This document shows positions 11,218 through 22,696 of a stretch of DNA of 64,000 nucleotides, one piece after another. A model generated the notes under the pieces. The model had not been told where the DNA came from, did not search any database, and worked only from the letters and a program-made list of their open reading frames with translations. The stretch's first letter is position 1. Each line of letters starts with the position of its first letter. This DNA comes from Heligmosomoides polygyrus polygyrus (lineage: Eukaryota > Nematoda > Chromadorea > Rhabditida > Heligmosomidae): assembly GCA_947396885.1 (NCBI GenBank), contig OX377204.1, positions 186,001 through 250,000 on the forward strand. Reading direction: 5' to 3'. Both the position numbers and the translations under genes were made by a program.

Positions 11218-11484
11218 CTGTAACGAGGTCCGTAGATAAGCAGACATCGGAGTTAGACATGGATAGATAGATATAGCTGTTGGATTAGCGACAGCAGGCT
11301 ATGTCAGGAAAAGTGGCTGTAAAGACTCAAGAGGAATTCCAGAAGAGACCGACCTTGCTAATGTCAACGTTCCCGAGCACTGGCACCGACCGGCTGACCA
11401 CCGGTGGCGAAGCGTACAAGCGGAGCGGAAAACTTAAAACAGTACCTTAGTTAAGCGCGAAAGGAAAAAAGAACCCAAAGTAAC

Positions 11485-11569
11485 CTGCTCAATAGCCGAG
11501 TTAAGGTTCGGATTCACCACGGTTTCTGCGCCAGGTTGCATTCCAACATTGACGTGAGGCAGGAATCGC
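11485..11569 (-). CDS. Exon after the LRR C-terminal cap
   Basis: A TCTTCAG acceptor and CAG|GTTACT donor bracket 85 nt encoding RFLPHVNVGMQPGAETVV followed by NPNLNSAIEQ. The first base completes the split codon left by the LRR C-terminal-cap exon at 13323-13194, so the two join in phase. The segment carries no recognised domain. It begins the low-complexity tail of an extracellular LRR protein. Possible further coding (VPVLGNVDISK near 11350) lies in the next intron but cannot be phased. Confidence 0.5.
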
Positions 11570-11727
11570 CTGAAGATGAAAATCGCCGGAAGAGTCAAGA
11601 CTGTCATGTAGAAAAGGCTACTCTTTGGGACCATACAGCTTGCATTAGAGCCTGTTCATATTTCGCGACTAGAGTAACCATCCGCACACCCATCGTCAGT
11701 ATCCTCCATCCTACAATCGTGCCTTAA

Positions 11728-11935
11728 GGTCTGCTCACACTACGCGAGGAGAGCGATTCTTCGCCCGTGCAAAACATGTAAATCGATTAAAACCGAGCGA
11801 TCGCCGCCAAGAACTGTTCACACGCGAGCGTTGTCGCTACTGGTCCAGTCGCTCTCGTCGCTGCTGTCGCCTGTTTATACTTTGCGCCGGCGACGGAAGC
11901 TACGGACGGAGTGTGGAGTACGTAATTACACCATA
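11728..11935. repeat. Degenerate foldback element (ctgttcatacttcgc family)
   Basis: The ends carry ggtctgctcacactacgcga and the inner arm tgtttatactttgcgcc, with repeats such as gtcgctctcgtcgctgctgtcgcc. It belongs with the foldbacks at 12666-12830 and 22292-22464. Confidence 0.4.
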
Positions 11936-12245
11936 GTGCACTAGTGTTCCAAGGAAACGCATGTAAATGCAGTTTTATCTCCTTGTCTATATTACATATA
12001 CGTGTTTTATCTGCTTCCGAATTGGGCAGGGGAGGGAACTCCAGGATGTAGGCAATTTTAACACCGACGCGTCACTCGACCCACACCCTGGAGTCCCTTC
12101 CCCTGCCCAAATCTGTGCCCTCCTATCTAACACTTTGTCGACCGCGCGATTTTTGCGCTTCTGCCGCGTGAGGCCAACCGATTTTTTGCAACGTCGAAAG
12201 TTGTTTGTTAACTGAAGCCACAAGGAGGAGGAGCTCATGAAGTGA

Positions 12246-12425
12246 ACATGCTGCTTCAAAAGATTTGAATACAAATTTAAAAATCGCTGCTTCAAAAGAT
12301 TTGAACAAGCTGCTTCAAAAGATTTGAATACAATTTTAAAAATCGCAAGACCGTGACACGGCATCGTGTCATACGGTCCCAAGAAGTCGAAAGGGTGTGA
12401 CACGACACCGTGTCATAGGTCGTCA
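12246..12425. repeat. Short tandem repeats plus inverted gtgacacg repeats
   Basis: The phrase gctgcttcaaaagatttga occurs three times at 12249-12330 with spacers of alternating length. It is followed by two inverted copies of gtgacac-gtgtcat at 12352-12415. The 12000-12240 part holds nothing recognised. Confidence 0.45.
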
Positions 12426-12449
12426 ACGTGTTAAATGCGTGCCTGACCT

Positions 12450-12612
12450 TTACCTGCAGAGGCCAGCCAGTAGTGTAGTACCAATTCATCGACCCCGAGG
12501 GATAGAAGATAAATATCACCGAGCTCGGAGAAACCCGAACCACAGATCGCTTCGTGTGCATGAAAGAGCCAAGGCCTACTCTGACTGCGCAAGATGCGTC
12601 TCACAGGAAAAA
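12450..12612 (-). repeat. Degenerate tRNA-derived SINE, minus strand
   Basis: The order of segments matches the SINE at 5490-5787: caattcatcgaccccgaggg in the body, a B-box-like GGTTCGGGTTTC and an A-box-like TTGCGCAGTCAGAG on the minus strand. Confidence 0.45.
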
Positions 12613-12665
12613 ATACTCAAAAAGATCGTTACCAACCGAATAGCTATAATTCACCTAAAGCCAGT

Positions 12666-12830
12666 AAGGCCTGTTCTGTTCATACTTCGCGATGGGAGCG
12701 ACGGCAGAGGAAGTAGTGACAGGGCGAAGGATACGTATTGATCAGTGCCGAGCCGTTTCCTGGGAAAAATCTATAGGTATGCTTTGCTTTGTCGCCCCTG
12801 TCGCTGCCGTCGCGGAATATGAACAGGCCC
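12666..12830. repeat. Foldback MITE, ggcctgttcatacttcgc family
   Basis: The left terminus (ggcctgtt, then catacttcgcga) and the right terminus (gtcgcggaatatgaacaggcc) are inverted copies. The element is flanked by TAA (left) and TA (right). An extra 'ctgtt' duplication is seen in the left arm. Confidence 0.6.
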
Positions 12831-13193
12831 TAGCGAATACGAATATTTTAAGAATAAAATCTATGGAATATATCCTAGTCGGTATGGGCGACCCTGAAAT
12901 TGCAGTTGCGCTCCCATGCCGTCTCTTCTGAACTTTTCCTACAGCCCATATATCAGGGAAAATTTTTGAAGCTTTCAAAAGGACTCAACAATCTGCACAC
13001 CCTCTCGATCAGCACAGACCCAATTAAGCTTTAAAAATAACTGACCATTACTTTATCAGATCCCAAGAAGATCAAAAAGTAATAAGATGAATTGGTGGCA
13101 AGAAAAACACAAAACAACACAATCAGGCAGAAAAATGCAGACTATCTTTGAAAACGGCAAAAATGAACACCAAGACAGCGACCTAGAACTCAC

Positions 13194-13323
13194 CTAACAC
13201 CGACGTATTTCTCTGGACCGGCACAAGTGATTTCGGAAAGGTACTGAAGGAACGTGCGCACTCGGTTTGTCACTAAGTACCGTAGGAACCAGTCGAACTC
13301 ATCATCGTAGAGCAGCGGATTTC
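13194..13323 (-). CDS. LRR C-terminal cap (LRRCT) exon
   Basis: A TTTCATAG acceptor and AG|GTGAGTTC donor bracket 130 nt. The peptide begins GNPLLYDDEFDWFLRYLV and ends TCAGPEKYVG, which follows the LRRCT plan: G-N-P-L, then an acidic run before W, then C-A-x-P and G. The usual Cys-x-Cys after GNPL is replaced by Tyr-Asp-Asp, so one disulfide of the cap would be missing. LRRCT domains close the end of extracellular LRR solenoids. Both junctions are in phase with the neighbouring exons (13832 and 11569). Confidence 0.75.
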
Positions 13324-13831
13324 CTATGAAATGAGGAATGTAAATATACATATTGCATATTGCAGGTGAGCCCTGAAGATGTCTGAAGTTTGAATCGATA
13401 AAAATTTGACAAAGGGGCAGAGTATACAATAAAGCTGAAGCGCAGAAAAAGCTATAGTAGCTGTGGAAAAGTGCGCTTCTCTCTGTCTCACAACGGCGAA
13501 AGTATTAAAAATAAACTACTCAGAAAGACATGCACGGATGGCAAGCCTGAGAGAGGATAGTGTTCGGCTATTTCCTATCCGGGAACACCCTCCGGTACGT
13601 TTCTATGCGCTTTTCTAAAGATCCCACCTACTAGGAATGATCCACTATCCCTTTAGAGGTCGCTAACGCGATAAAGAAGTCCATAACTACCCTAACAGAC
13701 GAAATCTTGCACAGAATAGAAAAACGAAAAAAACGTCGTCTCGCATCTAGGCAAAACTAAGCGAAGAGAACTGCAAAGATCGATTCCAAAAATTTAAAAG
13801 GTGGGATAAAATTTCAGTTAAAAATACCGAC

Positions 13832-13930
13832 CATCGAGAAGAATGTTGACGACTTTCGCGTCAAACGTGGCTGGCCAACTGGTTCTTCTACAGTCAACCA
13901 GAAGAGTTTCGTCTGGTGCGAGAACGACCT
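13832..13930 (-). CDS. LRR gene exon joining the repeats to the cap
   Basis: A TTTTCAGAG tract supplies two adjacent acceptors. Using the second (exon from 13928) gives phase 0 with the preceding LRR exon and reads VVLAPDETLLVDCRRTSWP, then FDAKVVNILLDG. The exon ends at GATG|GTCGGT and its last base completes the GNPL of the cap exon. The segment resembles a strand-turn of an LRR (V-N-I-L-L-D-G-N). Confidence 0.65.
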
Positions 13931-13993
13931 CTGAAAACGCGCGCCGTAATTTCTATGCACGAATGATCAGAAGAATCCTCACTGAATCCTCAC

Positions 13994-14142
13994 CTTCGGG
14001 ATCTTCTTCAGGCTATGGTGGGCCAGGTCGAGTGTGGTGAGCTGTCGGAGTGAGGAGAACGCATTCTCATCCACTGACGACAGCGAGTTGTTGCGTAGGC
14101 TTAGCTGTTGCAGATTGCGCACGTCATCAAGCATACCTCTTT
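13994..14142 (-). CDS. Leucine-rich-repeat exon
   Basis: A CACTATGCAG acceptor and AAG|GTGAGG donor bracket 149 nt. The peptide contains LQQLSLRNNSLSSVDENAF, then LRQLTTLDLAHHSLKKIP. Two LxxLxLxxNxL units are 24 residues apart, the typical extracellular LRR period. The exon starts one base short of a codon, so an upstream exon ending on a single base is required. That exon was not found, and the CR1-like insertion starts only some 45 bp upstream. Confidence 0.8.
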
Positions 14143-14185
14143 CTGCATAGTGAGCGGCCGTGACAAAAGATACTTTGTTTAGATA

Positions 14186-15441
14186 GGAAAAGCTTTTGAT
14201 TTTTCAAAAGATTTGATAAAGTTCCGACAGAAAGGTTGATATTAAAGATGGAGGCGGTAGGACTTCATCGCATGGTCATCAACTGGACTAGGGAATTTCT
14301 GTCCAAAAGAACCTACCAGGTTAGGATTGAAGGCCAGAACTCCAAGGTCTTTCCCGCATTTAGCGGGGTTCCGCAAGGCGGAGTACTGTCCCCAATATTA
14401 TTTCTTTTGTATACGTTCGAACTTCCGGGCCGCATAACTGATTTGGGAGTAACATGTAAAATTTGTGCTGATGATGTTAAGATCTACAAAAGAATTGATA
14501 ATGAGAAAGACTCGAAGTCCCTTCAGCTGGCCATCGACTTCATTAGTCGCTGGGCAGAAATATGGGAATTGCCAATTGCAACTGAGAAAACACACTTTCT
14601 GGTGATCGGGCCTAAACACCGTCAGATTCGGGAATAACGCTCTAACGGCCAGGTTTTAAGCAGGGTCGATGAAGTGAGAGATCTTGGATACATAGTGAGG
14701 AGCGACCTGTGTTTCTCCAGACACTCTAGTACGATAGTAAAAAAGCCAACTACCGTGTCTATAATCTGTTTAGGGCTTTGAAATCCAATGTTCCTGAGGT
14801 CTACGTGGATACGTGGGTTCAAAACCTATGTGCGACCCATTGTAGAAAGTGGGACATCTATGTTCAATCCAACGAAGAAGAAAGATACAGATCTTTTAGA
14901 AAGCGTTCAAAACAGCTTTACCAGGAAGCTAATGATGAGGTGCTTTTCAGTGGATTATAGCACCATTCCTAACGGTGCTCAACGGACTACACTCTTTGGC
15001 CTTTCTTCCTTGAGAAAAAGAAGAAAAATCGCTGACCTTATCATGATGTATAAAATTCTCGCAAATAAGGTGTCTGTTGACCCGAGAAGGTTCATTGACG
15101 GTATTCTAACGAAAACCATGAGAGGTAAGTTGAAACTTCGAGTCTCAGTGGCCAAATCGCGACTGAGGTCAGATTTCTTAACCTATCGAATCCTCAAAGA
15201 ATTCAACCTGCTGCTGGGCATATACGAAGATTTAGAGAGATCCTCCGCCCAGGCCTGTAGAAGATTTATCCAATGTTAACTGCCACGGTGTGCTGCTAGA
15301 CACGTTGCCTGTAATAGTCCCTTACATGGCTGATGGTTACATTCACCCGTTCCATGTTGTCTCCTTTTTGTGTTTCCTCACAATTTGTTTGCTAGACAGT
15401 TGTCTATGCCTTGAATAAATAAAAAAATAATAAAAAAATAT
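14186..15441 (+). mobile_element. CR1/Jockey-like non-LTR retrotransposon fragment
   Basis: Only the 3' half of a reverse-transcriptase gene is present, followed by a 3' region ending in an AATAAA-rich tail (15412-15441). It lies antisense to, and just upstream of, an LRR exon. No target-site duplication was identified. Confidence 0.75.
14236..15279 (+). pseudogene. Partial reverse transcriptase of a CR1/Jockey-like element
   Basis: The frame 14236-14637 shows VPQGGVLSPILFLLY and the catalytic ADD in ICADDVKIY. The second frame, 14788-15279, shows the C-terminal thumb-like region YVRPIVESGTSMFNP and VQNSFTRKL. A frame change and stops between 14637 and 14788 break the gene, and the endonuclease and N-terminal RT motifs are missing. 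Residues such as FDKVP just before 14236 are the start of RT motif A, already interrupted by a stop. Confidence 0.8.
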
Positions 15442-15479
15442 ACGCATTAACAATGAAAAACAGAAGGTTTGAAACAACC

Positions 15480-15890
15480 AAAGCCGGAAGATAATACAGG
15501 GTGGGTAAAAAGTACTGACGCACTTAACGTAAACGTTATAAATGACAACACATTAAAAATTAAATGTATGAATGTAAAACATAAATAGGAAGAAAGCAAG
15601 ACCTTCCGAAGAACTCCTCAGAATTACCGTGCGACGAAATTCCCACGTACACGCGCTGAAGCACTGTGAGATATGAAATTCAGGTTTTTCGTTCCAGAAA
15701 GGTGTGTTTGATAACACCATTCATGGTATTCTACACCATTTCCTAGTTAAATTGGGCACTTTAAGTTGAAAATTTGCACCTTCCAAATTCGAAATGGACG
15801 CCCTTAAAATTGAATCGTGCACGTTTTAAGAGCGCATTAGCATGTGAAAAACAAAGTTTTTTAAAGCAATTCATTACTCTTCTACACAGA
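15480..15890. other. Non-coding stretch with a decayed 21-bp minisatellite
   Basis: A TACAGGGTGGG motif at about 15496 may be the end of an unidentified transposon. At 15750-15830 the minus strand carries degenerate 21-bp units (FNFKGVHFEF). Nothing else is recognised. Confidence 0.35.
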
Positions 15891-15894
15891 ATGC

Positions 15895-16510
15895 CAAAAA
15901 GTTACGCACTGCAAAAATGGGGTGCGTAGCGTTCGTATCGGCTGGTCGTGGGCGCCGCGGCCGCGCGCCCAGGTGGCCATACCTGCGGCGTCATCCCCTG
16001 CTCCCATCTCACTCACGTTGTGACACCCGTCGCGCGTGTGGTGGACAACGGCCCGACGGAGGCCGTCGCAGGCGGCCCCACGACGGCGGCCCGACGCACG
16101 AGCGGAGCACACAGGTCGACCAGATTTGTTTGCGATTGTAATCACTAACGTATTCAGAGGATTTACAAAACCAGTGCAAGGATAAATGTTGGTGTGAAAC
16201 AAACATAACACTACATCGGAATTTCGAGCTCTACCTAATGAGCTCTATCTCATGTTTATCAATACCACCGTTGGGTGATATTCTTCAAATGTAAAACTGA
16301 AAAATAATTCTTCGCAGACCTGCCACGAAGCTGTGAAAGGTATATTTCCAGGCTAAAATTTTATATAGACTTCAACTACGTCGTCTAAATACCTTCTAGA
16401 AGAGCTCATTTTTAAAGAAAAAGTTGTGGGTATCACACCGCTAGGGACATGACTCCAACCCAACATTTTACGCAGAATTCGATCACAAAGTTGATATCCT
16501 ATCCTATTAT
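15895..16510. repeat. Inverted repeat, left copy
   Basis: This stretch is the reverse complement of 20900-21440 over most of its length, including a GC-rich part (ggcgccgcggccgcg) and an AT-rich part (taccttctagaagagctcat). The two copies flank the RTE insertion in opposite orientation. They may be two independent insertions or the ends of one large element. Confidence 0.7.
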
Positions 16511-16548
16511 TTATAAAAGAGTTGTGTGTGTGTGTTTTTGTGTATGTC

Positions 16549-16735
16549 ATTCAAGAGGTCCGACATTTCAGGCATTGGGGTAGTCGAGGTCGCTGAACAC
16601 GAATCTGAAGCTTGCTTTTGAAGTTCGATCGTTGCCAATCGATATTGATCAAATTAACGATTCTTTGTGGATGTCAATCAAGCAGTCCGAAACTTCAGCC
16701 TTGGAGTAATCGAGGTCGCTGAACACACACACGGT
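16549..16735. repeat. Two direct repeat units of about 60 bp
   Basis: The phrase tcaagaggtccgacatttca through gaggtcgctgaacac recurs near 16676-16730 with a few changes. The open frame at 16900-17268 downstream shows no domain and runs into the RTE element. Confidence 0.45.
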
Positions 16736-17345
16736 CTTTCATTGCCCTCCCATAAACCTCGACCGTCATGTCTATTAATCTGTCTTGCTTGCTGCTAGCT
16801 CGCCCTGAGGAGTACCTCCAGGGGTTGAGGTCATGATTACTGGTTGCTCCTTGCTCGCTGCTGCCAAACCCTGGAGGTAGTGCGTCCAGTGGGTAGGATG
16901 TGTTTACTAATCAATCCTTGCTTACCGCCGTCATTACCTCTGTAAATGGACCATATAGTGAAGTACTACATTCCATGGTCAATACAGGTGAATCGCCTAT
17001 GCACATCGATGATGTTTTCGAATTTCCAGCAGCTCTTCATGATAAGCTTCTGCTCTTTGAAGAAAGGCCTAGAGCTGGGCCTCACTCTTGTTACGGGCTT
17101 AAATATGTAGAGAGAGTTATTAGAGCGATATCGAAAGCGATAAATTGTGCAATTAATAATCTCACATGTCACCTGCCTTTCACGTACATAGTTGTCAATT
17201 TCAAGGTGGCGATGTCCGTTCCTCCTCGTGGTGCCGCTGGAAACTGCTCGTTTGGTGAGCTAAGCTAAGCACGGACACTCGAATGCGGGCGACAGGCCCT
17301 TGTGACAGGCCGGCCTACGAAGACCCTTGTCACATCACATGAAGT

Positions 17346-20328
17346 ATGACAGTTCAAGTATTTCGAGATAGTGCTACGGCGTTCGCGGGAGCCGACGCGC
17401 ACTCGCAAAGCCCGGCGAGTGTGGGAAGTATACGAGGGTCCCTGATGCGAGGACGGCATCGGGGGGCAACTGAGCTAGTCCGAAAGTCCCGTAACGTAAG
17501 CAGGACCCGCCTGGCAACGCTGAATGTGGGTACGTTGACGGGCCGCTCGTGCGAGTTGGTTGAAGCACTGGAGCGTAGAAGAGTTGATTTCTGTGCGGTG
17601 CAGGAGACGAGGTGGTCTTGCCGCAAGTCAAGGAACATGGGACCTGGCTTCAAGACCGTTCTATGTGGAAGTCCCAGGACCACCACTGGTGTCGGTGTAA
17701 TCGTCTCCGAACGATTTCGTGGCTCGATTGTAAGCGTCGAACGCTTTGACGATCGGTTAATGAAGATCATTGTCGCCGCTAAGGAGCGACTCTATCACTT
17801 CTTATCTGCGTATGCTTCGCAGACCGGCTGCTCAGAGCAGGCCAAGGATGAGTTTTGGAACCTGCTTGATGAGAAGACAGCTGAGGTACCGTCGAAAGAT
17901 GTCATCATAGTCGCTGGTGGCCTTAATGGGCACGTAGGTGCTACGAAGGACGGGTACAGCTGTCATGTTGGTTTCGGCTACGGGTCACGTAACGCCGATG
18001 GTGAGCGTATTCTTGATTATGCGGAATCGCATAACCTCACCATAGTGAACACCGTCTTCCGAAAACGCGACTCCCACCTCATCTCATACTATAGTGGGGC
18101 ACCAAAACTCAGATAGACTTTGTCCTTGTGGAAGATCGCGACCGAGGTCTTGACACAGATGCGAAGATCGTGCCGTATGAGACGATCGCGCCACAGCATC
18201 GACCGCTGATCTGCACCCTAAAGATCGCCCCTCCAAGGCAGAAGCAGGTCGAGCGATGCGGTGCACCAAGAATAAAGTGGTGGCGAATGAGAGAGAAGGA
18301 AGCAGCTGTGATTTCTCGCGTGCGGTTACCGACGGTGACAACTGTCGACGAAACTTGGAAGATGGCGACCGAAGTGATACGTCAAGCTGCACAGTCGGAA
18401 CTCGGCATTACGAAGCCTGGGCGACGAAAGGTCGACAACCAGGCATGGTTGTGGACAAACGACGTGAAGGCAAAGGTTCGAGAGAAGAAGTCGCTCTATC
18501 ACGTGTTTCTCGGCGAAAAGACAGCCGATAACTGGAGGAAGTACCAGGAAGCGAAGAAAGCTGCAAAGAAAGGCGGTGGCTGTTGCAAAAGCCACTTATT
18601 ATGGAGATGTCAACTAGAAGTTCGAGTCACGCGATGGCGAGCGGTATCTGTACCAGCTTGCTAAGAATCGCCACCGGCAGATCGAGGACATTGAACAGTT
18701 TTTTGGCATTAATGATGAGAACGGCCATCTTCTTATGGACCGCAAGAAAGCATTGAAGCGATGGCGCGATTACTTTGAGGAAATCTCTACGGCACAATTT
18801 CCTCATCCAGCCATCCCTTCAACGGCTCCAACTCACGGCTCCGTTCAAATGACCACCGTGGAGGAGATTGAAGCGGGTTTGAAGAAGATGAGGTCAGGCA
18901 ACGCGACTGGGCCCGACGACGTGGCGGCTGACCTGTGGAAGTCAAAGTTTTGGTACCAGACAGAGTGGTTGGCGAAGTTCTTTAATCAGATTGTAGCAGA
19001 GAAGAAAGTACCTGACTGTTGGAGCCAAAGTACGACGATTCCGATTTGGAAAAAGAAGGGCAGTCCTGCAGACTGCTCCAGTTACCGCCCGATTCGCTTG
19101 CTTTCGCACAGCATGGAGATCTTTGAGCGAATTGTCGATGGGCGAATTCGGGACATCGTCCAGCTTTCCAGCAATCAGTGCAGCTTCGTAGCTGGATGTG
19201 GCACCGTTGATGCCATACACGCCGCCCGCCTCCTGATGGAGAAGCATCGCGAGAAACAGAGACCAGTGCATATCGCCTTTCTCGACTTGGAGAAGGCCTT
19301 TGACCGCGTACCGCGTGAAGTGATATGGTACGCCTTGCGACGACATGGAGTTCCTGAAGAGCTCATAGAGTGGGTGCGAATCTTCTACTCTTGTCCAAAG
19401 AGTAGAGTTCAAGCTGCAGCCGGAACCTCGATGGAGTTCCCCATCTCTGTCGGGGTACACCAGGGTTCTGCGCTATCCCTACTCACTCCTTTTTGTTGTC
19501 GTGATGGACGCGATTACACAAGATCTTCAGAAGCCTGTCCCCTGGACACTGCTTTATGCTGATGACGTAATGCTCGCTTGCGAACATAAAGGTGAACTCG
19601 AGCGAGAGGTACATGCTTCGTGTGATCGCTTGGAGCGGTTTGGACTTAAACTGAACGTGAAGAAGACCGAGTATTTAACGACAAACGTTAATGAGTGCAG
19701 CTCCATCAAGGTTAACGGCATCGAGCTCCCACGCACTTCGATTTCTAAGTACTTGGGATCAGCAGTAGCATCTGATGGCAATCTGATGACTGAAGTGGAC
19801 TCACGTGTGAGTGCAGCTTGGTCCAAGTGGCGCTCGTTGACTGGCGTGCTCTGCGATAGGAAGATAGCAGAGCGCTTGAAGTTAAAAATATATAGAACCG
19901 TCGTCCGGCCGGTAGCGATGTACGGTGCTGAGTGTTGGCCTGCGACCAAGGAGGTCGAAACGCGCCTCAGCGTCATGGAGACGAAGATGCTGCGCTGGAC
20001 GGCTGGAGTCACGCGCATGGACCGCATTCGAAATGATGCTATTCGGCAGAAGTTCGGTGTCGCGCCGATAGCGGACAAGATGCGCGAAGCTCGCTTACGA
20101 TGGTACAGCCACGTTCTGCGTGGAAAGGAAGATAGCGTCCGCAGGATAGGCCTTAAGTTCGAGGTGGTAGAAAAGCGGCCTAGAGAGCGTCAGAAGCAGC
20201 GCTGGTCTGACACGTTACATATGGACTTGAAGGTTGCTGGTGTCCACCCTGATCTAGCGCTGGATCGGGAGAGGTGGCGCCATGACACCAGAATAGCGGA
20301 CCCCGCTACTACGCGGGACAGACGCTGA
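17346..20328 (+). pseudogene. RTE endonuclease-reverse transcriptase, frameshifted
   Basis: The product would nick target DNA and reverse-transcribe the element RNA. The endonuclease (17346-18116) shows ATLNVGTL, VQETRW, AGGLNGHVGA and SHLISYYSG. In the second motif the usual Asp of GDLNGH is Gly (GGLNGH), whereas copy 2 keeps GDLNGH. The RT (18735-20328) shows HIAFLDLEKAFDRVP, VHQGSALS and LLYADDVMLA. A 1-nt loss near 18100, breaks near 18580-18735 and a shift near 19490 split it into four frames. Confidence 0.85.
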
Positions 20329-20395
20329 AGAAGAAGAAGAAGAAGAAGAAGAAGAAGAAGAAGAAGAAGAAGAAGAAGAAGAAGAAAAAGAAGAA
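20326..20395 (+). repeat. (GAA)n microsatellite tail of RTE copy 1
   Basis: About 23 GAA units form the 3' terminus of the retrotransposon. The reverse reading is a poly-Phe frame and is spurious. Confidence 0.9.
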
Positions 20396-20899
20396 GTTGT
20401 CAATTTCGAAATATGGCGCAGCACAGGTTAGTCTGACCAAGTAACAGAATTTTAACAAGCAATCAGCCCATGTACAATCAATCGAGTTTGAAATGCAAGG
20501 TTTCGGTCGAGTGCATCGCGCAATCTTGACTATTTGCACGCCAAAGAAATTTCGTTGCCCTGCGCTTTCATATGAGTGTCAAACGTCTTCAAAAGTTTCA
20601 CTAGCACCAATATTAGATCCTCTCAAATAATACATGCATTTTTTACGATACTCTTCACACCAATCAAAACTGTCACTTTGTGGAAAAATTATAACAAGTA
20701 TTCAAGCGAAAACAATCAGTCGAGTATAAAATGCAAGGTTTCAGACGAGTGCACTGCGCAATCCACCGCTCATTTGTCAGAAAATTTTTACTTTTTTAGC
20801 TTTCATATGAGCCACTAAGTTTTTTTCAGCACCTTTACTTTAAGCAAAGTTATCACCCTTCAAACAGTGTATACATTTTTTTGAGACACCCTGTATTTG

Positions 20900-21440
20900 T
20901 GAACATAAAATTCTTATTGAATTTTGCGTAGAATGTTGGGTTCGAGGCATGTCTCCAACGGTGTGATACACAAAATTTTTTATTTAAAAAATGAAGTCTT
21001 CCAGAAGGTATTTAGATGACGTAGTTGAATTCTGTGTGAAATTTTAGCCTGGAAATATACCTTTCACAGCTTTGTGGCAGGTTTGCGAGGAATTATTTTT
21101 CAGTTTTAAATTTGAAGAATATCACCTCAACGGTAGTATTGATAAGCCAGAGGTAGAGCTCATTAGATAGAGCTCGAAATCCGGATGTAGAGCTCTGTTT
21201 GTTTCACACAAACATGTATCTTTACAATGGTTTTGTAAACCCTCTGAACATCTTATTCATTCTAGTTCCGGCAAATCTGGTCGACCTGCTCGCCCGTCGT
21301 AAGGCCTCCGTCGGGCCGTTGTCCGCCGTGCGCGCGACGGGTATCACAGCTTGAGCGGAGACGGCGAGCAGGGGGATGACGCCGCAGGTATGGCCACCTG
21401 GGCACGCGGCCGCGGCGCCTACAACCAGTCGATACAAACC
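20900..21440. repeat. Inverted repeat, right copy
   Basis: This is the reverse complement of 15895-16510, with matching blocks such as ccttctagaagg-type and ggcggccgcg-type segments and the tagagctc-rich stretch. Confidence 0.7.
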
Positions 21441-22290
21441 CCCACCCCCTCCCGCAAAAATGTCCAGAAAATTCTTATTTTTTCAATCACCAAAAGGTAT
21501 TCGGCCTGTTTTAATCAAATATTTTTGGTGTGTCATATGACCAGATTGCTAGCTACTGTAGAGATTTTTTTGACGTAATTTTTTTTGACGTAATCTTGGA
21601 GCAAACAGCTGCCACAACCTTCACTGAACCCTTTGTTTCATGATACTGCGCTATATGCTTACAAAGTTTTTGTAGCTATTTATAACTAATGGATGAAGAG
21701 CTTTATGATCATTCAAATGTTAAGTGCATTTTCTTAGCATACAGTGCATACAGAGCCTTTGTGGTACATTATTTTTGCCCTGCACCAAGCCGTTGCCATT
21801 TTTGAGTGTTTTTTTTTTGTTAGTCTAACCAATTTCAAGAATAGCAATACTAGAGTTGTCAAACAGTATCTCTCAGAATTGTATGAAGGAGAACCTCCTT
21901 AATTGATGAGCTGATTGTGCTCAATAGAAAACTAGTGTGGAACAGTGCCAATTTCCGTTTCCGTCTTCCGGCCCAAAAACAGGCGGAACACGGAACGGAA
22001 CGGAAGAGCACAAAATGGCCGGAAACCAGAATTAGGAACGCGGAAACGGAAATTCCGCACACCCCTGTCAATTATCTGAATGACCCGAAAACCCGGTCTG
22101 GTGGAAATCACCCCTATCTAAATCATCCGAAGAACCGGTCTATTCATGTATACGTGTTCACTACCCAAATGTGCCATTTATCTCGGGTTTGAAAAAATGA
22201 TCCGATTTATCTGAATCGGCATCGATAATATGTACACTATTTTCCAATTCCACAAAAGGCTACGCCACCATTTCACTGCATTTGATGCGT
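21441..22290. other. Non-coding stretch, no gene recognised
   Basis: It contains homopolymer T runs and a segment at 22075-22150 resembling the gatgattcgga repeats at 9471-9555. The open frame at 21917-22192 has no recognisable domain. Confidence 0.3.
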
Positions 22291-22291
22291 G

Positions 22292-22464
22292 CTAAGGGAC
22301 TGTTCATACTTCGCGACGGTAACGGCGGGAGCGACTCGTCGGCCGGGTAGATCATACGTATCGATTTTTTCTGGGCGATCCCTCGGCAAAGGTCGATACG
22401 CATGATTTGCACATCCATGCAATCGCTCCCGTCGCTCTCGTCGCGAAGTATGAACACGCCCTAA
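22292..22464. repeat. Foldback MITE, ggcctgttcatacttcgc family
   Basis: The termini gggactgttcatacttcgcg and cgcgaagtatgaacacgccc are inverted copies flanked by TAA on both sides. It abuts, on the gene's strand, a short LRR-like peptide (LEPLKMLNEDFNE, 22506-22468). It may therefore have landed at or in an exon of the LRR gene. Confidence 0.65.
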
Positions 22465-22607
22465 GACCTCATTGAAGTCCTCATTGAGCATTTTAAGAGG
22501 CTCCAGCTGTTACGGTTATAGTTCTCAAAATAGAAGTAGAAACTATAGCAGATATCGTAATCACTTTGTTGAAAGCTGGTTCTCATTGACTTCGATAAGA
22601 AACTCAC

Positions 22608-22696
22608 GTCGACAGGGAGCAGATCTCGTTCCGTTCCACTCGGAGAAACCGAAACTGTGAGAGACCATCGAACGCTCCTCTAGGTATGGCTTTCAG
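22608..22696 (-). CDS. Leucine-rich-repeat exon
   Basis: A CTGTTCAG acceptor and AC|GTGAGT donor bracket 89 nt encoding LKAIPRGAFDGLSQFRFL then RVERNEICSLS. The plan I-P-x-G-A-F-x-x-L-x-x-F-x-F-L-x-V-x-x-N-x-I is the LRR signature. It joins in phase 0 to the upstream exon ending at 22992, completing the repeat begun there (NLFGNK). It ends two bases into a codon. The next exon is unresolved. Confidence 0.8.

Larger units (their letters stand above)
17205..20395 (+). mobile_element. RTE-type non-LTR retrotransposon, copy 1
   Basis: The element begins ggtggcgatgtccgttcctc and ends in a (GAA)n tail of about 70 bp. A 12-bp target-site duplication, gttgtcaatttc, lies at 17191-17202 and 20396-20407, so the copy is full length. 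The layout is apurinic-type endonuclease, then reverse transcriptase, then microsatellite tail, as in the RTE clade. Copy 2 is at 60317-63447 on the minus strand. Confidence 0.85.

Noticed and set aside
11340..11376. VPVLGNVDISK as an exon of the LRR gene
   Set aside because: The peptide looks plausible, but no acceptor gives a phase compatible with 11485 or 11217 without adding a frameshift.
20309..20539. Poly-Phe minus-strand open frame
   Set aside because: It is the reverse reading of the (GAA)n tail of the RTE element.
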